Assembly: GCA_030655315.1 (NCBI GenBank) | Contig: JAURVT010000022.1 | Span: 35,140-99,139, forward strand | Reading direction: 5' to 3' | Length of the DNA stretch: 64,000 bases | Source of the DNA: Nocardioidaceae bacterium | GTDB lineage: Bacteria; Actinomycetota; Actinomycetes; Propionibacteriales; Nocardioidaceae | Part shown: positions 59,402 to 64,000 of the stretch, one piece after another | Layout: each line of letters starts with the position of its first letter | Numbering within the stretch: position 1 is the stretch's first letter | The notes under the pieces: model-generated | Told to the model about the DNA's origin: nothing | Databases searched by the model: none | What the model saw: only the letters and a program-made list of their open reading frames with translations | Translations under genes and position numbers: made by a program

Positions 59402-60904
59402 CTAGATCTTCTTGGCCGAGCTCGCCGGCTGGTTGTTCAGCCGTGCGTGCTTGTAGCCGTAGGCGAAGTAGACGACGAAGCCGAGCACGAGCCACACCAG
59501 GAAGCGCAGCCAGGTCTCGACCGCCAGGCTCGACATCAGCCCGAGGCAGCACAGGGCCGACAGGATCGGGATGATCGGCACCAGCGGGGTGCGGAACGGG
59601 CGGTCCATGTCGGGCGCGGTGCGACGCAGCACGACCACCGCGATCGAGACCACCAGGAACGCGAACAGGGTCCCGATGCTCACCATCTCGGCGAGCACCG
59701 CGATCGGGATGAAGGCGGCCAGCAGGGCGACGGCGCCGACGGTGATCGACGTCATCAGCACGGGCGTGCCCCAGCGCGGGTGGATCCGGCTGAACATCGG
59801 GGGCAGCAGGCCGTCGCGTGCCAGGGCGAAGCCGATCCGGCCCATGGCGACGAGGTCGACGAGGATGACCGACGACAGGCCGGCGACGGCCGCGATGCCG
59901 ATCAGGATGCCGGCCCACTGCAGGCCGACCTGGTCGAAGACGTCGGCGACGGCGTCGCCCTCGCTGAGGTCGCGGTACTCGACCATGCCGGTCACGACCA
60001 GGCAGACCCCGACGTACAGGAGCGTGCAGATGCCGAGGGTGCCCAGCAGCCCGAGCGGCATGTCGCGACCGGGGTTCTTGGTCTCCTCGCCGAGGTTGGC
60101 GACGGCCTCGAAGCCGCTGTAGGCGAAGAAGACGACGGCCGCGGCGACGAAGACGCCGGCCACGCCGAAGGACGACGGCTCGACGCCCGACACGAACTGC
60201 CACAGGGGAGCGGTGAGCGTGCTGCTCGTGCCGCCGCCCTCGGGCGCCTTGGCCGGCGGGATGAACGGCACCAGGTTGGAGCTGCGCACGTAGAACGCGC
60301 CGACCGCGATGACGAACAGGCAGACGATGACCTTGATGACCACCAGGCCGTTGGTCACCCACTTGGACTCGCGGATGCCGCGGATGGCCACCCAGCCGAG
60401 CACTAGCACGATGAAGACCGCGCCGACGTTGACCACCGACCCGTCCTCGGCGAACCACTTGTCGGGCAGGTCGAAGACGCCGGCCACGTAGCCCGACCAG
60501 CCGCGCGCGACGACCGCGGCGCCCAGCGCGAACTCGAGGATCAGGTCCCACGCGATGATCCAGGCGAAGATCTCGCCGATCGTCGTGTAGGCGTAGGTGT
60601 ACGAGCTGCCGGCCGTCGGGACGGCCGAGGCCAGCTCGGCATAGCAGAGCGCCGCGAGCAGGCTCACGAAGCCGGCGATGAGGAAGGAGATCATCACGGC
60701 GGGGCCGGCGTTCTCCTTGGCCTGCAGCCCGGTGAGCGTGAAGATGCCCGTGCCGATGACGATGCCGATGCCGAAACCGATCAGGTCCCAGGACGACAGC
60801 GACTTGTTCAGCTGGCCTCCACCGTGGCCGTCCTCGACACCGTCCGGTGCCTCGTCGTTCTGGTGGATGACGTCGTCGACGCTCTTCTTGCGTGTGATGT
60901 CCAC
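59402..60904 (-). CDS. APC-superfamily amino acid permease (cationic type)
   Basis: A 500-residue protein with 12 or more membrane helices. I-G-F-G-I-G-I-V-I-G-T-G-I-F in helix 1 and F-F-A-Y-S-G-F-E-A-V-A-N-L-G-E-E in helix 6 are APC hallmarks; C-Y-A-E-L-A-S-A-V-P-T-A-G-S follows helix 2. The closest group is the CAT-like YfnA family. GTG 60904 gives the usual short hydrophilic N-terminus. Substrate is inferred only. Confidence 0.88.
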   Translation of the reverse strand: MDITRKKSVDDVIHQNDEAPDGVEDGHGGGQLNKSLSSWDLIGFGIGIVIGTGIFTLTGLQAKENAGPAVMISFLIAGFVSLLAALCYAELASAVPTAGSSYTYAYTTIGEIFAWIIAWDLILEFALGAAVVARGWSGYVAGVFDLPDKWFAEDGSVVNVGAVFIVLVLGWVAIRGIRESKWVTNGLVVIKVIVCLFVIAVGAFYVRSSNLVPFIPPAKAPEGGGTSSTLTAPLWQFVSGVEPSSFGVAGVFVAAAVVFFAYSGFEAVANLGEETKNPGRDMPLGLLGTLGICTLLYVGVCLVVTGMVEYRDLSEGDAVADVFDQVGLQWAGILIGIAAVAGLSSVILVDLVAMGRIGFALARDGLLPPMFSRIHPRWGTPVLMTSITVGAVALLAAFIPIAVLAEMVSIGTLFAFLVVSIAVVVLRRTAPDMDRPFRTPLVPIIPILSALCCLGLMSSLAVETWLRFLVWLVLGFVVYFAYGYKHARLNNQPASSAKKI

Positions 60905-61014
60905 CCGGTGACAGTAGACCCGCGGGGAGCCGATGTGACCCCCGCAGCCGTTTATCGACGCAACGAAATCTGCCCGACACACGCTGCCCGCCCGACAGGT
61001 GGCATCGTGACGCC

Positions 61015-62004
61015 GTGCCCCTCGACGCCTCCCGGTCCCGCGCCCTGCCCATGCGGTGGCGCACCCGTGCGCTCTCCGCCCTGCTCGCACGCGGACCCGG
61101 GATCGAGGACCTCGACCCGGCCGAGCTGCCGGCCGCTCGCACCTCGCGGGCCAAGGTCCGCGCCTCCTGGCTGGGCCGGCGCGTCTACGGCGGGCTCGAC
61201 CCGGACTGTGCGGTGGCCGACCGTCGCGTCGACCTCGACGGGACCGTGGTGCGGCTGCGGGTCTACCGGCCGAGGTCGCGGTCGTCGCGCGCGCTGCCGC
61301 TGGTGGTGCTCTTCCACGGTGGCGGCTGGGTGCAGGGCGACCCCGAGCAGGACGAGTGGCTGGCCAGCCGCGTCGCCACCCGCACGCAGGCGGTCGTGGT
61401 CTCGGTGGCCTACCGGCTCGCGCCGGAGCACCCGTTCCCCGCCGGCCTGGACGACTGCTGGGCCGCCACCTGCTGGGTGCACGCGAACGCCGCCGAGCTC
61501 GGCGGCGACCCCGACCGACTGGCCGTGATGGGGGACAGCGCGGGCGGCAACCTCGCCGCCGTCGTCGCCCAGCTCGCCCGTGACGCCGGCGGGCCGCGGC
61601 TCCGCGCCCAGGTGCTGATCTACCCCGGCACCGAGATGATCGACGTCTACGACTCCGAGGTCGAGCACGCCGTCGCGCCCGTGCTCACCTCGCGCGGCAT
61701 GCGGACCTTCACCGCCCTCTACCTCGCCGGGGCGGACGGCACGGTGCCCACCGCCTCGCCGATCCGGGCGGCGTCGCACGAGGGCCTGGCGCCCGCGCTG
61801 GTCCAGACTGCCGGGCACGACCCGCTCAAGGACAACGGCCGGCTGTACGCCGACGCGCTGGTCGCGGCGGGCGTCCCGACCACCTACACCTGCTACCGCG
61901 ACGCCATCCACGGGTACATCTCGTTGCCTGGCGCCGTCCCGGCGGCCCAGCCGGCGCTCGCCGAGATCGTGCGCACGCTGCGCGACGCCTTCTCGCAGCC
62001 CTGA
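61015..62004 (+). CDS. Alpha/beta hydrolase of the HSL (GDXG) family
   Basis: A 329-residue protein. The oxyanion motif H-G-G-G-W, the nucleophile elbow G-D-S-A-G-G and acidic/His residues in A-G-H-D-P-L and I-H-G-Y are present. It is likely an esterase or lipase on short acyl esters. GTG 61015 is 110 nt from the divergent permease start. Confidence 0.9.
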   Translation: MPLDASRSRALPMRWRTRALSALLARGPGIEDLDPAELPAARTSRAKVRASWLGRRVYGGLDPDCAVADRRVDLDGTVVRLRVYRPRSRSSRALPLVVLFHGGGWVQGDPEQDEWLASRVATRTQAVVVSVAYRLAPEHPFPAGLDDCWAATCWVHANAAELGGDPDRLAVMGDSAGGNLAAVVAQLARDAGGPRLRAQVLIYPGTEMIDVYDSEVEHAVAPVLTSRGMRTFTALYLAGADGTVPTASPIRAASHEGLAPALVQTAGHDPLKDNGRLYADALVAAGVPTTYTCYRDAIHGYISLPGAVPAAQPALAEIVRTLRDAFSQP

Positions 62005-62010
62005 ACGGGC

Positions 62011-62568
62011 TCAGAGCGTGACGCCCTCCGCCTCGAGCTCGGCACGGGTGGTGGGCAGGTTGGACATCGACACCGCCGCGGTGAGGTCGAGCAGGACCCG
62101 GGTGGTCAGACCGGCCCGGGCGGCGTCGAGGGCGGTGGCCCGGACGCAGTGGTCGGTGGCGATGCCGCACACGTCGACGGCGGTGATCCCGTGCGCCTCC
62201 AGCCACACCGAGAGCCCGGTGCCCGCCGAGTCGACGCCCTCGAAGCCGGAGTAGGCGGCGTCGTACTCGCCCTTGCGGAAGATCGCGTCGAACAGGTCGT
62301 CCGTGAGGGGCTCGTGCAGCCGGGCACCGGGAGTGCCGACCACGCAGTGCGGCGGCCAGGAGTCGACGAAGTCGGGGGTGTCGCTGAAGTGCGCGCCCGG
62401 GTCGACGTGGTGGTCCTGGGTGGCCAGCACGGTCGCGTACCCGCCCGCGGTGACGAGCTCGGCGACCCGGCGGGCCACGTCGGCGCCCCCCGCGACCGCG
62501 AGCGAGCCTCCCTCGCAGAAGTCGTTCTGGACGTCGACCACGATCAGGGCGGTCGTCGGTGCGGGCAT
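62011..62568 (-). CDS. pncA: Nicotinamidase
   Basis: A 185-residue protein. The triad is visible as Asp in V-V-D-V-Q-N-D-F, Lys in F-R-K-G-E-Y and Cys in G-I-A-T-D-H-C; metal-binding D-H-H occurs in A-T-Q-D-H-H. It deamidates nicotinamide to nicotinate for NAD salvage. ATG 62568 has GGGAG upstream. Confidence 0.93.
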   Translation of the reverse strand: MPAPTTALIVVDVQNDFCEGGSLAVAGGADVARRVAELVTAGGYATVLATQDHHVDPGAHFSDTPDFVDSWPPHCVVGTPGARLHEPLTDDLFDAIFRKGEYDAAYSGFEGVDSAGTGLSVWLEAHGITAVDVCGIATDHCVRATALDAARAGLTTRVLLDLTAAVSMSNLPTTRAELEAEGVTL

Positions 62569-62616
62569 CAGGGCTCCCTGGGGTGGAGGACGGTGCGCCC
62601 CCATCATGCCCGCGAC

Positions 62617-64000
62617 CTACCAGCCGGCACCGAAGCACTCGAACGACGTCGCGCCCACCGGCCCTGACGCCGCGGCCAGGGCGGCGGCCGGGCTCGCCCC
62701 GGCGGCCATCGCGCGGTGGGTCCCGGCCAGCACCACGCAGGCGACGTCGTCGGAGACCTGGGCCGGCGAGGCCAGCACGCACCGGGCGCCCGCGTGGAGC
62801 CAGGCGGCGGTCATCCCGACCAGCTCCTCGCCCCAGCGCACGGTCGAGCGTCCGACCTCGCACGCCGACAGCACCACCACCTCGGGGACCCGGGGGAGCC
62901 GGTCGACGTCGTGCCCGAACCAGGGACCGTCGACGAGCTCGACGCCCGAGAACAGCGGGTGGTCCGACGAGTGCCGTCCGTGCGCGGCCACGTGCAGCAC
63001 GTCGCAGGACGAGGCGAGCGTGCCCGCGCGCGCGGCGGTGGCGTCATCGCCCAGCAGCACCCGCGCGCCGACCCAGGCCGCGGCGGCCGTCCGGACCTCC
63101 TCGGCGGCCCGCGGCACGTCGGGCCCGCCGACGAACCCGGCCGTGCGCGGCCGACGGGCCGTGCGGTGCCGCCGCACGAACGCCGACGCGGCCCCCGCGA
63201 CCGTGAGGGTGCGGCCGACCAGCCCGGGCAGCATCGACCACGGGACGCCCGCGAGCGCGCCCGACGGCGTGAGGACCACCGGGCCGCCGTCGAGATCGGC
63301 GAGCAGGGGCGTGACCAGGTGCTCGGCGAGGGCGGCGAGCCGGTCGTCGAGCACGTCGCGCACGACCGCGGCGAGCGGCCCCGTCGGGTGCGACGCGGCG
63401 ACGTCGAGGTCGGCGGGGAGCCCGTCCAGCAGGCGCACGACCGGCGCCACGGCACCGAGGGGCACCACCCGCTCGCCCGTGGACGTGACCACCAGCGCGT
63501 GCACCGCCTCGTCGACGACGAGGTAGGCCACGAGCGTGCCCGCGGGGTCGACGAGCACCTCGCGGACCTCGTCCAGGTCGAGCGGCTCGTCCACCCGGCC
63601 CGAGCCCGTGCCGGCCCAGGCCCGGCCGCGGATGCGGTCGACGAGCGCGCGCTCGTCCTGCTGTGGCCGGCCCGCCTGGCGCAGGGCCCGCAGCGCCGCG
63701 AGGTCGGCGGCGGCCTCGGGGTCGGCGGGCGGACGCAGGGGTGCCACCCGCGTCGCCAGCGACCGGGCGCGCTCGGACCACTCGAGCACGACCCCCGGAC
63801 GTCCGTCGGCGACCGCGAGCCGCAGGCCGTGCAGGGCGAGCCGGCGGCCGTGGCCGACCACCGAGGTCTGCAGGTCGAGGCCACCGAACGTGGCCTGCCA
63901 GGAGCCGAGGTCGCGCAGGCCGGCGCGGAGCTGGTGGCGCGCGTCGGCCGGGCGGCGGGACGCCGTCGCGACCTCGGCCCGCACCTCGCGCGCGAGCAGC
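62617..64000 (-). CDS. CHAT-domain protein, N-terminus beyond right edge
   Basis: At least 460 residues are visible and the frame is open to the window edge. The C-terminal 250 residues form a caspase-like CHAT domain: L-H-V-A-A-H-G-R-H supplies His and V-V-L-S-A-C-E-V-G the Cys of the dyad; F-S-G-V-E-L and G-M-T-A-A-W-L-H-A-G-A follow. The N-terminal part looks like TPR helices. Such proteins can be proteases in defence or regulation; no partner gene is visible because its upstream side is cut. Confidence 0.85.
   Translation of the reverse strand, partial: LLAREVRAEVATASRRPADARHQLRAGLRDLGSWQATFGGLDLQTSVVGHGRRLALHGLRLAVADGRPGVVLEWSERARSLATRVAPLRPPADPEAAADLAALRALRQAGRPQQDERALVDRIRGRAWAGTGSGRVDEPLDLDEVREVLVDPAGTLVAYLVVDEAVHALVVTSTGERVVPLGAVAPVVRLLDGLPADLDVAASHPTGPLAAVVRDVLDDRLAALAEHLVTPLLADLDGGPVVLTPSGALAGVPWSMLPGLVGRTLTVAGAASAFVRRHRTARRPRTAGFVGGPDVPRAAEEVRTAAAAWVGARVLLGDDATAARAGTLASSCDVLHVAAHGRHSSDHPLFSGVELVDGPWFGHDVDRLPRVPEVVVLSACEVGRSTVRWGEELVGMTAAWLHAGARCVLASPAQVSDDVACVVLAGTHRAMAAGASPAAALAAASGPVGATSFECFGAGW

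Noticed and set aside
1..64000. tRNA or rRNA genes and insertion sequences
   Set aside because: Apart from the tmRNA I saw no tRNA-like arms with confidence, no rRNA segment and no transposase frame.

Overview
The window is high-G+C actinobacterial DNA with many GTG starts and ATGA or GTGA gene overlaps. A WhiB-family protein, a Tad/Flp pilus locus, a nadABC operon with an NrtR-type regulator, a prfB gene without a frameshift and an ftsEX-smpB-ssrA neighbourhood all fit the order Propionibacteriales. A Nocardioidaceae member such as Aeromicrobium or Nocardioides is the best guess, but this is inference, because no rRNA gene is present.

Positions 1 to about 14,640 look like the right-hand part of an integrated mobile element with visibly lower G+C. 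A tightly coupled rightward operon (1-5424) encodes a replication-type ATPase, a WhiB-like protein, an excisionase-like HTH protein, small paralogous proteins, a small-terminase-like protein, a HipA-like kinase-fold protein and a degenerate Nudix protein. No large terminase, portal or capsid gene is visible, which suggests a phage satellite or a plasmid-like island. Positions 5600-12050 are cargo: a soluble/4-TM membrane two-gene pair, a DUF6338 membrane protein, a tyrosine recombinase, and a zeta-like kinase / coiled-coil / ImmA-IrrE protease cassette. A leftward operon (14538-12051) carries three small proteins sharing a P-x-W-C motif and a ParB-like protein. The element ends inside tadA, so only the 3' part of tadA is seen.

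Positions 14,640-20,550 hold the rest of the Tad locus (tadB, tadC, Flp pilin and three TadE/TadG-type pseudopilins), a secreted RTX-like protein and a peptidase E. Positions 20,600-32,930 hold a secreted nuclease/phosphatase-fold protein, prfB, an amidase, asparagine synthetase, ftsE-ftsX with an M23 hydrolase, smpB, an amidohydrolase, a GGDEF-EAL protein and the tmRNA gene. A 57-bp tandem repeat and a DUF222-HNH gene follow the tmRNA.

Positions 34,500-47,600 hold a GT39-like membrane glycosyltransferase, a TPR-GGDEF protein, a vWA/MoxR-type ATPase pair, and the nrtR-nadA-nadB-nadC-cysteine desulfurase operon for NAD synthesis with an operator-like palindrome cluster. Next come a promoter and a c-di-AMP (ydaO-type) riboswitch ahead of an NlpC/P60 hydrolase. 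Positions 48,400-64,000 are ordinary chromosome: DUF3048 lipoprotein, TetR pair, malic enzyme, MerR regulator, YqgE, DUF3039, a secreted M43-like protease with no canonical start codon, a helicase, IclR and Lrp regulators, an M1 peptidase, an amino-acid permease, an esterase, nicotinamidase and a CHAT-domain protein cut by the right edge.
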